A DNA stretch of 64,000 bases. Origin: Magicicada septendecula (lineage: Eukaryota > Arthropoda > Insecta > Hemiptera > Cicadidae). Every line of letters starts with the position of its first letter. Within the stretch, counting starts at the first letter, position 1. The stretch spans positions 1,316,975,046 through 1,317,039,045 of the forward strand of contig CM068367.1 of assembly GCA_034769895.1 (NCBI GenBank). The letters are read 5' to 3'. Positions 36,620 through 48,655 of this stretch are shown one piece after another. Made by a program: the position numbers and the translations under genes. The notes below the pieces were generated by a model. The model did not search any database. It was not told the origin of the DNA and saw nothing but the letters and a program-made list of their open reading frames with translations.

Positions 36620-37570
36620 CTTTCCACAATGATGTTGGCACAGTTATTGATTGATCAGTGACTCAACATGCTGTATCTGTTCAAACATTTTATAACAATA
36701 GGGACTGTGTTGGCATCTGAATGTACAGTCAGGTTACGGTTGAAGAAGTTTGAAACTATGGGAAGTGCAGTGAATAAAAAACCTACAGGTATGCGTAGAA
36801 GTATTCAAACACAAAAAAACGTACACAGAGTGCAAAATGTAACATGAAGTCCTAAATGTTCTGTTATGTAAATTTCTTCAACAGTGCGGATCTCAAATGA
36901 AAAATGTATGGACAGTGAATGAATTACCTGTTAAGCTATTGGATATAATGAAAGATAGTGAAGCTTTCTTATGTTTATTGTGGATGAGTGACAAGGCTCA
37001 CGTTATCTTTGCGGTTTTGTGAATAAACAGAACTATCATTACTGGTCAGAGGATAATTCTCAACAACTACTGTTACATAGGTAGAGAACCACAGTGCGTG
37101 GCGTGGTCCCTTCAATGTGATCACTGGCCTTGAATTTTTTGAGGATGAGCAAAAACAAGTGACCACAGTTACATCTCACAGGTACGCCAACGTGATAGAC
37201 ACATTAGTCACACCTCAACTTGCCTTCAGATGAGCCATTTTGGTCTCATGAGACACCATCTCATTGTGCAAAATTGTCAGTGGAAGCTGTGCACTGACTT
37301 TTTGGAAACCACATCATATCAAAGGAATGTTGGCATTTCATGTCCTTCCCCAGATTACCAGAGTTCTCAGTTTGTGATTATTCTCTGGTGGATACCTAAA
37401 ATACAACATGTGTGCAATGTACCAATACACCATTTGTGAGCTCAAAAACAAGATCCACAGAGAAATCATAAACGTTCTGATCAAGATGTTGGAACATGCC
37501 ATCTGCAAACGTAAATGCCGAAATGGTAGTCATCTGCAGGCATAATATTTAAACGCAGACATGACTGCAT
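36620..37570 (+). pseudogene. Decayed Tc/mariner-type (IS630 superfamily) transposase
   Basis: Reading across three plus frames recovers the order of a common arthropod transposase. An N-terminal helix-turn-helix block (KKFETMGSAVNKKPTG, about 36,745-36,795) is followed by a catalytic-domain start (LCLLWMSDKAHVIF, about 36,973-37,015). Next comes a TVTSHRYANVIDTLVTPQL stretch near 37,165, and finally GYLKYNMCAMYQ and ELKNKIHREI near 37,390-37,470. Frameshifts and stops are frequent, so it is long dead. Family recognition is from memory of mariner-like proteins with a GSV..KK..GRP linker and a G(Y)LK....P motif. Terminal inverted repeats were not located. Confidence 0.7.
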
Positions 37571-38000
37571 AATTCACAAGTGTCAATGTATAAGGACACA
37601 ACATCATTATGATTGTTTGTGCCTTTTTATAACTGAAAGAAGTATCAGCTCTGTTGTATTTAAAAACACGCATTTTTTTTCTCCATCTGTATTTTCAATG
37701 TATTTTGTGAAGCAGTTTTTGTTCATTAAGAATTTGGAAGATACCTTTGGTTAAAATATGGAAATTTCAAAATCTTGAAGTAATTTCGTAAGTATTCATT
37801 GGCAATACAGAGTATTACAGTGATAGAAAAAAATAAGAACAAGTTGAAATAAGTTTATGAAAAGTATCAGTATTGCTGTTATGATGATGGAAAACCTCTA
37901 CTTCATGTGTGTTGTGTTTGTATACATAAAATCAAGCAACACTAATTGACCAATCAAGATTTCCAGTCAAGTTAGTTTTATTAGCAGCCATCTTAACACC
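37571..38000. other. AT-rich sequence, nothing recognised
   Basis: No open frame, repeat or site that I can support. It may be intronic with respect to the exon at 38,819. Confidence 0.5.
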
Positions 38001-38005
38001 AAGTT

Positions 38006-38688
38006 TGTCACCACGTATTGGAAAACTGTTAGCTGTGTCGCTCTCGACGAGGCCTTTTGGTATGTCCACCATATTCAGGTCTTCTTCTTCTTCAGCAGCG
38101 CAACAACCCATTACTGAGTCAAGGCCTCCTTTAACAGCCTCCGCCAGTTGTCCCGGTCAAGTGCAGCTGCTCTCCAGCTCCGGGTCCCAAGGATATGGAA
38201 AAACTGGCTGGCAAAAGAAACTGACAGGTTTCTGCACATAAAAGTTTCACAGATGGGCTATGTGAATTCTCCGATCCAACCCCCAACCTGGAGGACCAGG
38301 AACTTTGATTTTGGGGTGCTCTTCCCCTAGAGAGTTGCTTTCACCTCAGCTGACGAGCTCTCTCTGCCCGGTCGCAGTAGGCTAACTGACTCAGTCCATG
38401 TGTGCAGCCATTGGGCTACTATAGCCTCCTCCGCCTCCACACTAGATCCACACCCTGCTGCCGATGTGCACTATCCTGCCCGGCCAGGACACAGGATACC
38501 CCCAGGCTGTCCTGACAGAACCCCCATCTCTAGTTTGCTTACCGATCCACTCCGCCGAAGGGATTCGTTACCACAACAGGCTGGTGCATTTCTCTTCTAT
38601 GAAAGCATATGTTCGCATCACACCACCTTTTTACCCCATCTTCAGGTCTTAAACGAACCATAGAGCAGTTTTGCAATAAGTGGTGACG
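38006..38688. mobile_element. 683-bp GC-rich MITE with 22-bp TIRs and AAGTT duplication
   Basis: The ends are GTCACCAC-G-TATTG-G-AAAACTG at the left and, inverted at the right, GTCACCAC-T-TATTG-C-AAAACTG: 20 of 22 positions match. AAGTT occurs at 38,001-38,005 and again at 38,689-38,693. The interior is much richer in G+C than the surroundings and has several short open frames in both directions, but none that I recognise as a transposase. Superfamily unassigned. Confidence 0.75.
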
Positions 38689-38818
38689 AAGTTGGCAATC
38701 AAGATTTTATGAAATCTTATCAAAATGTTTGTTTTAACAATATGTTATGTCTTTGTGATTATAAAACTATACGCTGTTTACTTTGTGCTGTTACTATATT
38801 TTGTGTTTTGTTTCGCAG

Positions 38819-38920
38819 GGGTTTACATCCTCCTGTAGCGAGAGAAGTTTTGATTTTGTCATATGTGGCTCTGATGCTAAAACCTCCAGCAGTTGATTTA
38901 AATGAAATTGTTCCGTATGA
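38819..38920 (+). CDS. Candidate internal exon of an unidentified host gene
   Basis: A 102-base open block preceded by a pyrimidine-rich acceptor (ttttgtgttttgtttcgcag) and followed by a consensus donor (gtaagtaa). Phase 1 in and phase 2 out give 33 uninterrupted codons, containing HPPVAREVLILSYVALMLK and PPAVDLNEIVPY. The peptide has the balanced composition of a conserved globular protein and lacks stops, unlike its surroundings. I do not recognise the gene and found no neighbouring exon, so the flanking 37.6-40.2 kb may be intron. A spliced copy in an old insertion cannot be excluded. Confidence 0.6.
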
Positions 38921-40300
38921 GTAAGTAATTTTATGAATGCTTCAAGACAAACATAAGTACTTGTCATTTATCTAGGGACTACTATAGTTTTTTTGGGTGG
39001 GTGGGTGGTTAGTTTTTCCACTTGTAATGAATGTTTCAGTATCAAAACTATAGAATTGCAAAAAAGGCAACAAGTAAAACATTAATGCAGTTTGTAACCT
39101 ACTCTGGAGGCATTTTAAAAACAACAAAACTAAAGTATCTTTATAAAGAAGTTGTATTCTATGCGTCATTTTGGTCGAGTTTAAGGAAAATTTATCTGGA
39201 AATTTAGTTCATATAAACATTTAATGCCTACAAGCAAAATGTAGTTTTTCTTTAGTTTTTTTTTTTTTAAAGAATGAAAACTTTCTTCCAATTTTCAGGG
39301 AATTGATTTTTTATAATAATTTAAGAGGATATTTTGTTAGTCTTTAGAAGCCTGATTATAACCTTGTTCTTTCTGTTTCTCTAAGGCCTTTAAGCATGCG
39401 CTGGGTTTAAATACAAAGGTTTCACTATCCTTTAAACTTTAAACCGAACACAGGGGTGTTTATCAAAATAGTATGTGAATTCTTTTATTAAGAGAAACAG
39501 GATTCTTGTCAAAAGATGACACAGCTGAAATGAAAGAATGTTTACTTTGTCTAAAATGTATAGACAAAATATGTTTTGTCTTTAAAACAAGAGGGTTGTG
39601 ACCTGCAACTCTATCAAAAAAGGTGTCAGAAAAAATTAGGACAAAATAACCAACTTCCTAATTCTAAATATACAAACTTAATAAGAAGTTTTTACAGAAA
39701 AAATTAAATATGATTGTTAATTAATGAATTATATTTAGTTAAGTAACGGACACGTCGTGGACAGTGAAATCCAAGAAGAAAAAATTAGTTATTACATTTA
39801 GTCACCAACAATATTGTGTGATTTCAGTTCCAACTGATCCAGTTTATGTTAGTGGAAGACATTAAGCACTCACATTACACCTCACTTACATAAGGTGGTA
39901 TAAAAATAATAATTATATTTGATCTTCTAAAAACATCATAAATTATTCAATAAAATAGTTACTTTAGCACTTGTAATTAATTTTTTAAGCTTTACATGAT
40001 ATATGCATTAAACTCACTCGCTACTGTTTGTTACATCAATATGGATGTAATGTTCTCCCCCTCCCCTCTCACTGTTTGGGGGGCAACAGCTGTTACTCTT
40101 CAACTGGCTAACAGGCCACTGGTAAGTGAGTTCAAGGTTGTGTGTACTGCTTGGAAACACACTGCAACTCACAGTAGGGCCGATCGTACCAATGGGTGGA
40201 TGGCCCTATGTTAGTGAGTCACGAATGATGGCCTCAGGGCACCAAGACTCACCCTGTTATATTCAGTCCTAACCATGGTACTTGAAGGCTTTGCTGTGGT
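38921..40300. other. AT-rich non-coding sequence after the candidate exon
   Basis: Long homopolymer-rich stretch with no supported gene, compatible with an intron. Short frames have no recognisable content. Confidence 0.5.
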
Positions 40301-40346
40301 GGTCTGGTTACTTCCCCGGTACTTGTGGGACTCACATGTTAGATTC

Positions 40347-40426
40347 CCAAAGCAATTCAGGGAAATGCGGGATCCCTTAAAAACCCCCAAAGCAATTCAG
40401 GGAAATGCGGGATCCCTTAAAAACCC
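40347..40426 (+). repeat. 40-bp tandem duplication
   Basis: The block containing agcaattcagggaaatgcgg is present twice, beginning at 40,351 and 40,391. Confidence 0.85.
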
Positions 40427-40519
40427 TCGTCCGGAAAAAAACCCCTACTTGGGGGTAAGAGACGGAGGCTTTTGGTGCAGGTGGTCCCAAAGTGTCTTGT
40501 GGTTAAATGAAAACAATGT

Positions 40520-41216
40520 GACTTCGCAAAAGTGAGTCCTTTCTTTATTAAAAAGACTGTTGCCGGTTGCCCTGGATCAATCGTACAAGACATCACAAAA
40601 GCTGCAGGTGGATTACTCATTGAGACCCTAAATGATCAGCAGGGTTGAAGACTACTTGAGCTGCATAAAATAGGGGATATAGAGAACATCACAAAGGGTG
40701 TGGTAGTGTGTAGGGACTAACTGGACTACACAGAGAAGAAATTGTGATTGAACTTGCCCCACAAGGTGTTATAGCATGTTGGAGGCTAACGATGCAAAGA
40801 GATGCCCCTATCTTCTCTCGCATCCAAACCTTCAACAGGACAACTTTGCCAGAAAAGGTCAGAGCAGGCATCCATAGGCTGAGTGTGAGTGCAGTTTTCA
40901 GTTCTTGTGTTTCAGGCACACTGCTTCACATGTGCTCAGGTTAAGACATGAGTCTGTGGGAAATCAACTCATGGTGATGATCCCATTACTGAACCTATGA
41001 AACGTGTCAACTGCGGTGGTTAACATTCGTGAAGATACTGCAGTTGTCCCGTTTATAAACAGAAAGTAGCTATTCAGGAAGTATGTACCCCTGAAAAACT
41101 CAGCTACTTCCAGGTCTACTTGAAGACCGATACTTAATCCGCCCAGAAGGGGGGACACTAACATTGTGGCTGCAACTGGAAGACAAGATGGCGAAGGGAT
41201 ACCACTGTCCAACACC
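40520..41216 (+). pseudogene. LINE ORF1 (gag-like, CCHC) remnant
   Basis: Across shifted plus frames the remnant shows IVIELAPQGVIACWRLTMQ (about 40,743-40,800) and then FNRTTLPEKVRAGIHRLSV (about 40,832-40,888). After a frameshift, a knuckle-like GHTA...RHES follows near 40,915-40,955. This order matches ORF1 of arthropod non-LTR retrotransposons (Jockey/I-like), in which an RRM-like region precedes zinc knuckles. No RT is present. Stops and frameshifts make it non-functional. Its right end abuts the LTR starting near 41,218. Confidence 0.6.
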
Positions 41217-41217
41217 C

Positions 41218-42326
41218 TGTCCTCCCAAATATTGTAACTTTCATAAATTTATATATATCTTAAATAACAACAAACTCCCACTTACCTTGAACTTATTTAC
41301 TTGCTTGGCCACATCATCTAGTGGTGGAACCCTTTTTCGTATAGCGAATTTACCAGCACAGAAAATGAAGTTAGGTTGTTGAAATGATTACACTAACACA
41401 TATATAGCAAAATAAAATAAAATACTATTTTCTTATATTTTAAAATGACATTCATTGTTATATTCCCATTTACATAAAATCCCATAAAATATCCTTCACC
41501 TTCTTCTACACATCTACTCTGTGATCATTAATTTATTTCGTTTTTTATTTAAAATGTTCCCTTCTTTATGAAGTTAACAAAATTGACACTACATTATACT
41601 CAATGAAAACATACTGTTAAAAACATTATTCTAAAATTTACTTAACACTAACCAGTGCCATTAATTATGTAATTTCCACTCGCTCATATACTCACACACG
41701 CTCACCCCTTCATGATTTAAATTTCCCTTAGAGCTCATTTTATTTTTATTTTTTTATTTTTCGTAATTTTGATTACTTCCCTTATGTAGTCCTTGGTTGA
41801 AAACGTCATAAGATGTCCCCTCGTTCACGCGCACTACATAGCTGATTCCCTGTTTTCACTTTTTTGTCTCTAGCCGAAACTGTTATTTTGTTTAAATTTG
41901 TCACTGCCTTTAACTTGTTGATAAAACACTGTTTTTTATATATATATATATAATTCTCATTTTATGAGGTGTGGGCGCCCGCGCTTTTTGTTACGGAACT
42001 TGTTTCGGCTGTACAGTGTTATGGATGATAGTTGACTGGCTTTATTCTCTGCTCACTGGGCGAGAAGGAATTTTTGGTACGTGACATCGTGTGAAAGTTG
42101 GCCGATACCTGTGCGCATACGCGTGAATACGCACCCTTTCTGACACTTAACATTCCCAGACTCTTTAATTGCTTTTGTGCGACACGTACGGCTTGGTACC
42201 GTACTGACTATAAGGTGTTCAAAAAAGTCAACCTTTCGTGATCACGACTGTTGCCTAGCATGGGTTGGTTACAAATTGTTAAACTTATTATGAAGTAAAA
42301 ATAAACCATGGGTTTGCCCCGTTACA
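41218..42326 (-). repeat. LTR of gypsy-type element G1
   Basis: The right boundary is well defined: gttaca followed by the taccccctcaatgag tract is equivalent to the 3' LTR/PPT joint of L and G2. The left boundary (tgtcctccc) is a guess from the TG rule. The sequence is only loosely similar to the L LTR (shared layout of a cactc-rich block followed by gagctcatt), so it belongs to a diverged subfamily. A (TA)n run lies near 41,936-41,952. Confidence 0.6.
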
Positions 42327-42334
42327 ATACCCCC

Positions 42335-42376
42335 TCAATGAGAGGTTTTATGCCGAAGCATAAAACCTCTCATTGA
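42335..42376 (-). ncRNA. Perfect 17-bp hairpin with cUUCGg loop next to the PPT, element G1
   Basis: On the minus strand the arms AATGAGAGGTTTTATGC and GCATAAAACCTCTCATT are perfectly complementary around TTCG, so the RNA loop is the very stable C(UUCG)G. The polypurine tract gaggggg follows immediately. The same structure recurs in G2 with paired changes and, more loosely, in L. Confidence 0.8.
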
Positions 42377-42759
42377 CACTTTCTCGTACTTCCTAAAGGG
42401 ATCAGCCAGGATATGTCGTCACAACCCCCTTACGTTTTATTTAAAATCATGATTAACTTACCCCCTGGTCCAGTGACTGTGGCCGCACCTGAATGACCTT
42501 ACTGGACTTCCCCTTGAGATCCCAACACCGCAAGGCCAGACAGGCACTTGACGCCCCTGCTCTGACGCACAGGCCAGCACAGGACCGCTGCCACAGCATC
42601 ACCAGACACTGAAACATCAAATCAAAAATATCAAATAGTGGCCTTGTTGAAATACCATATCCCTAACTGATCTGGTTCCCCTTAGCTGTGCTGGTTTGCG
42701 TTAAGAAGCACTGGTTTTTTCCTTAACTTCTAACACATATATATTGTAGCATGACAGAT

Positions 42760-45690
42760 AATGCCTATAGTTCTGAATGGAAAGAAAGATCATAAAATAA
42801 AATAAAAACAAATTTAAATCCAAGAAAGCAACATTAAAAATGAATTAAGAACCACCGTAAAGCACAATCATAGTTTGAAGTAAGAATTTGATTAAAACCA
42901 AGTATACAATGAATGATGAGTAAGAAAAATAAACCAAAAAACTAAAAATAAAGTAAGGAAATACCCAGGTAGGATAGGAGTAAGTAAGGAAGAAACCCGA
43001 ACAAGACAACATCCACGATAAGAAGGAATGCTCTTAAAAGAAATCAAAGCGAAACCCCAAAAGAAAGTAAAAATAACCAATGAAAGTATAACAAAAACCC
43101 AAATTTAGAAAACCATGTAAAATAGATATAAACAAAAGTGTATAAAGTAGAATTAAAAGTGAACCAATGGGCATTAGTTATATAATGGAAAAAACAAACC
43201 TTCATTACCCTCTATAAATAAAATTCTTGATTTTAATAAGACTATAAAACTGATTAGAAATGAAATCAAAGAATAAAAGGGGACCAGTGCAAGTTATTGT
43301 ATTATATTAAATAAACTTAATGTGTCAATGTTTAAGTTCATAAACTAAGTAAATTGTGCATTTATACAACTTTAAAGTTTTTATATTGTGTCAAGAAATA
43401 ATATTTAATAGAATATTATAATGACAAATAGGATACAAGTGTTTCTAAATAACTGCCACTCTTTAGCTAACAGCATTCATTAGAATGACAGTGATAAAAC
43501 AAGAGCAGGCCATAAAAAAATGAAGTGACCAAGAATAAATACCCAAAAATCAAACAAAAACAGCTAAGACTGCAAATAAAATTAGTTATAAGAAATAGTT
43601 TAAATGATGGAAGGACAGATATGTTTTATTTATAATAAGTTCAAATAACTCAAGACTGAAATGTCAGAGTTGAGTACAATTCTTTTAGTATAAAACTTTT
43701 ATTATGTGTTAATAGTATTCATCAAGGCTGAAATGTCTGGGCTTGAATACCATTTTATGTTATAAAATATTTGTTATGAGTTAATCGAATTAATCAATGT
43801 TAAATGTTAATACAACTAAGTAAGGGAATTGTAATTAAGATTGTATAAGAAAAGAAAGTCAGAAAGGGTATAAGCAGGCTGAATATTCAAAAACCAAGTA
43901 TATAAAAACATGTGAAATCTAGGCCAAATGGCAAATCTTTACAACATTAAAATTAATAAATAACAGAAGTAAATTGATAAACCGGATGAAATTTGTATAA
44001 TATAAATCCAACACAGTGTATTACAACTATACCAATACTTTATAAAGATAGTGAAGCAACATATGAAGTATTAATAGAAAATTGTAAATGTATTAACAGT
44101 AGAACATAAGGGGAATTATTTAAATTAAAGATAATAAATAATTTAGACAACCAATTCATAAAATTAAAAGGAATTAAGGGAAAATAAACATTTTATTTCA
44201 ACCAAAGATTTTGTTCAATCATAATTATGACATAATAAAAATGGCAAACAGTTTAATGACAGGAAGTAAAATTTTGGAGCCTACATTTTCAAAATGCAGT
44301 AAATATGGCATTTTGAGATAAAAACATTGTAAGAATATCTTATTTCTTATCAAATCACGCAGAAGTAACTAAGGAAAAAGATTATGTAATTATTATTTGA
44401 TAAAATCAAATAATAATAAAAATGTATTAAGTAATATAATGTGTCAACCATGTAACGGAAATGATAAAATTTTAAAACAATGTCTTGCTAATATTAACTG
44501 GGCTAAGACATTTCGAACGAAGAAGAAATGAGTAGAGTTGATTATTATACGTTGAGCAGTACACATCAAACGAGCTTTTGCCAAAATAGTTACATTTAGT
44601 GAAGGAAGAAGCATGGCGTACATCAGCCCAAACCTATAAAACTTAAACTCGCAAATTTTGGAAAAAACGTTCAATAACGATTAAAGTCAGTGAATTAAAC
44701 CAGTTAAACAATAAAAGTGAACCCCTATTGAACAGTAAACCGATAATAACCATTTAAACACTTATAAACGATAATTCCTAATATCGAGACGGAGCGTGCT
44801 ATTCTCGACCTTATTGACGCTAGTGAAATAAAACATAAACTAACACAGTTTATCGAAGGGAATCACTAACAACTGATCCAGGACAACCACACTAACACTA
44901 GAGGAACGAATCACTATCGCTGGGACGAGAAACCATTGGAAAATCAACATTTATTTGATCAGATTCTTCGAGGTGCAGTCGTCTACTACATCTGAATACG
45001 AAGCGGCCATCTTTGAGTTCCCACAATTCTATGCGCCATAGCCAACATGCCTTCGAATGGTTCGAAACAGTTTCTTTACTAACCATTATATATTGAATAA
45101 TATGTTTGTATTTTAATTAATAAGCTTGTAGTTTGTAATGTTATACTTTCTATACTTTGCCCTTTTCTCTGACTATATAAAATAACTGTTCAAAGAACCC
45201 GAGAATTAATAATTTGTATAATCTATTAATTTGCCCTGAGAGAGTCGATTCATCAGTCGATATAAAATCGATTATTTTACGAATTGTCAATAAAAACCAT
45301 TGACTCTTATAATTTTGAATCCTATTTATTTCTAACTTATAAATAGAATAATATAAAACAATATTTGAGACATAACTACCAGAACAGCTGAATTTAACAA
45401 CTTCAAAGGAGGACAAACTTCAAATAAGGAAAGATCACAAATCGATTGTTCTTGGAGACAATCCTATTAACATAGTACAAGAATTCTAATTACACAAAAG
45501 GATATAATTCGACCAAAACAATCAATAAGAAGTTCCAAATTCAACAAAACAGTTTAAAATAATTAATACTAAAGTAATGAAAAATAAAACAACAAAAAAT
45601 ATAATATAATAAATAATAAAAAAATTTTTTTTTACCAAACAACAAGAATTTTTTATTTTGTTACAAATTTATTATTTGTTACAATATGGA
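42760..45690. other. ~2.9-kb A-rich insertion of unknown identity in G1
   Basis: Compared with G2, G1 carries an extra block here with opposite base skew (A-rich on the plus strand). It has no recognisable reverse transcriptase or transposase. Minus-strand frames at 44,444-44,674, 44,898-45,086 and 45,150-45,416 are short and unrecognised. I could not find a clear target duplication, and the edges are approximate. Confidence 0.45.
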
Positions 45691-46708
45691 TACGTACTTA
45701 ACCTGATATAAACATTTAAATTTCAAATATTTAAATTCTTCATCAAAAATCTCTTAAACATCTTTAAATCAACTACATCACCTTACTTTTTCATTTCAAC
45801 ATGACTACTGCTATCACTAGCTAATGCAGAACATAATTAATAAAAAATACAAAGTTATTCGATACAACAGATACATGGATAATCAAAACAACCTCCTTCA
45901 GTACTTCACTGTTATCGCATCATTACAATAATCATCAATTTTATCATCTTTTTATTCAATCAGCAATTATTTAGTAACAATTTAAAAACCTTCTTCCACA
46001 CACACTATGCCCCCCCCCTGGACTGTAGCGCCCAGTTGCCTCCACAAGAACTGAAGTGTTAAGGAGGAATTTTGTCATCTCCTGTCCCTGCTTCGGTGTT
46101 ACAAAACATTCGGTATTACTGATGTCCCAGGACACCAGTAACCTACTAAAACTTAGGTATATGCCCTTAAACGGTCTACCATCCCATTCGATGGATAGCC
46201 GCTGTTCCATAGTTCTGGTGATTACCCTGATTTACCCCCCCCCCCGGTTAATTTCTAAATTCACCTCTTACAACGATAACAAGCTATGGCGAGACTTAGG
46301 CAGCACGTAACGTAATGTGCCCTGACCATAGCCAGTCAAAGCTGAGCCAATTCCATGGTCAAGGTTTGGTGAGGCCGTGACCGCCCGAAAATGGGGAATC
46401 ACTTTAGTTTATATTACACACAATACAATTACATGTTTAGATTCCTACACACGTACATAATCAACATAATAGACATTAACCTTGAACATTAACATTGCGA
46501 CATTAAACTAAACAATTCACCTTTAAATAATTTGCATAAAATTATAAACATTACAACTTGAACTTTCTATTAAATTTTTTTTATATCAACCTTTAATTAT
46601 TTATCATTTCTTGTACCATTACATTCTCCAAAATTCAAATTTATTATTAACATTCATTTTACATCACATTTCAAATTCAGATTTTATCAAAAAATTTACA
46701 CACCTTAA

Positions 46709-46796
<88 letters not shown>
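46709..46796 (+). repeat. (CA)n microsatellite
   Basis: An uninterrupted run of about 43 CA dinucleotides inside the G1 remnant. Confidence 0.98.
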
Positions 46797-47435
46797 TACA
46801 GCGTTATTTTAGCTTTAAATTCTATTAACTCTTTAACTTGTTACAGTTATTATTATATTTCAACCATGAATTTCTATTAAGTATTTTCATCATTAATTTG
46901 TTTGGGTGACTCCCAGTCATTCACAATGATTTGATTTATTGAATGGGCATTAAAATATAACCTTACCCCCCTTCTTCCTTCTAACAACCACTAACGGATG
47001 CACGTAGGGTGACACCGATCTCTCAAAAATATTTACCTCCACTAAATTCTCTAACTCAACTTAAATTATTCTCCTCTTAGAACAAAATACCTGATACCCT
47101 TTTTGTACCTAGGATGTGTGTTCCCTCACCTTTAATTCACATTCATAATTTCTTGCCCCTCCCGGGTATATCGGCAGACACTCCTCTAAAACACTCCTCT
47201 ACTACCCGCCACAACGCCTTGCGTTAAGGACTCCTTACACCTTCACCCTCACTACAAAATATATGTACCGTGCTAGCCTATTTACTATCCACTTTCATCA
47301 CTCTCTCTTTCTCTACATACAATCACTCTCACTACTGTGTCCCTACTAATACTCCGTTTCTGTATTACTTTTATTCCAAAATTCTTATTTTGTCTAACAC
47401 CCTTTTAAGGTTAACTTTGACTGACTCAATACCTT

Positions 47436-48606
47436 TGTTAATATACAAATTGTATACTTATTTTTGTGTATTTATTTATTATGTTAATCTTACAATAATT
47501 ATGGTACTTACCATATTTATTAGAGCACATGTCATCATCACTATCTTTGTTTCTTGTTGGGTCCAGAGTTCGTATTAAGCGTAAATAGACACAGTTTGGT
47601 GATTTAAATGAAGTTATCAACATCAATATTGTAGTAAATCAACTTATTTTTTATTATTTCGAATTTGCAAAATTAAATCGTCATACATTACAATGGCTGC
47701 CTTATCGTGACCAAGACAAAATGGCGGTCATATTCTTACTATTATATTCATTAGTCATGACTTTAAATACTTCGTTATATTGTTTGATTAACTAGATAAT
47801 TTTATTACTTTGCAACTATTAATATACTTAAGTGTTTCCATTTGATTTATTCTGCTATAATCTTTAACACAAACCAACGCCTCAGTTTTGTTGCCGGCAT
47901 TGTTTGATACACTCTTTCTCTCTCTCACTCTCTCCCTCTCATCACAATATTATTCAAGATACATTTTTGGTTTTAGATATTATTACTTTGGAGCTCAATT
48001 ATTTAAAAGAAATTTTGATTGCAATTTTGACTTTCCTGCTACTTCGTGCTATCCACATTGAACGGTCCTCATCGTCAGGCCAGGTGTTCGGCGTATTTTC
48101 CGTATTTGCTGGTTGTTTCTGTCACTGACTTTACATTGTTAACTAAATGATAATTGTGAAGCACTAACTCTTATTAATTACATTTCTGTCACTGATTTTA
48201 ACACATTTTATCTGGCTGACCTTTTGGCAGCGACATTGATAGCATCCTTACTCTATGATAGTGTTCAACAGACTGAGACTGGATGCTATGTACCTTTTGC
48301 GTAAGTGTGTGCGCATTGACGTCATTGTCTGGTGTATCAAAGTAGGAAACACCCTGATTATGCGTCAATGTTGTTACGTCCTGTATGTTTTTAATGTCGT
48401 TTCGTATTGTTGGCCAATGACAATTATATAACGCTTTGTGTCACCGGTCACATAGGCTTGAGCTTGGAATCGTCCCGCACCGATGTAACTGCGTTGTTTT
48501 CGTTAAACAAAGGTAAAATTGCCCTACCCATTTACATGTGTGCAAAATACAATAAAATAATTCCTTTTGTACCATAAATATGAAAACAGGCTTTTGTCCT
48601 GTTACA
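47436..48606 (-). repeat. 3' LTR of gypsy-type element G2
   Basis: Begins tgttaata and ends gttaca on the plus strand. It shares with the L LTR the ggtccagagtt block, the cactctctc-rich block and gagctcaatta, in order. The PPT/hairpin module follows at once at 48,607, showing that the element interior lies to the right. The left edge abuts G1 and its target duplication cannot be checked because the other LTR is outside the window. Confidence 0.65.
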
Positions 48607-48655
48607 AACCCCCTCAATGAAAGGTTTTACGCCGAAGCATAAAAACTTTCATTGA
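48607..48655 (-). ncRNA. PPT and UUCG-loop hairpin of element G2
   Basis: On the minus strand the outer arms AATGAAAG and CTTTCATT and the inner arms TTTTATGC and GCGTAAAA close a TTCG loop, with one T/C mismatch between the stem segments. The polypurine tract gaggggg follows. Compared with G1, outer-stem G-C pairs are replaced by A-U pairs on both arms. Confidence 0.75.

Larger units (their letters stand above)
42377..47435 (-). mobile_element. Interior of element G1, pol core deleted, with an insertion
   Basis: 42,377-42,760 and 45,690-46,400 align with the 3' internal region of G2 (48,656-49,020 and 49,200-49,700). 46,860-47,435 aligns with the pol N-terminal region of L and G2, ending in a block like 63,235-63,290. 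RT, RNase H and integrase are missing, as in L. The gag end and 5' LTR are missing because LTR3 of G2 begins at 47,436. No intact frame survives. Confidence 0.6.

Noticed and set aside
37230-37439. Independent small gene MSHFGLMRHHL...
   Set aside because: It is one open fragment within the decayed mariner-type transposase at 36,620-37,570, mostly out of the original frame.
46611-46880. 89-codon frame containing (TH)n
   Set aside because: Produced by the CA microsatellite.
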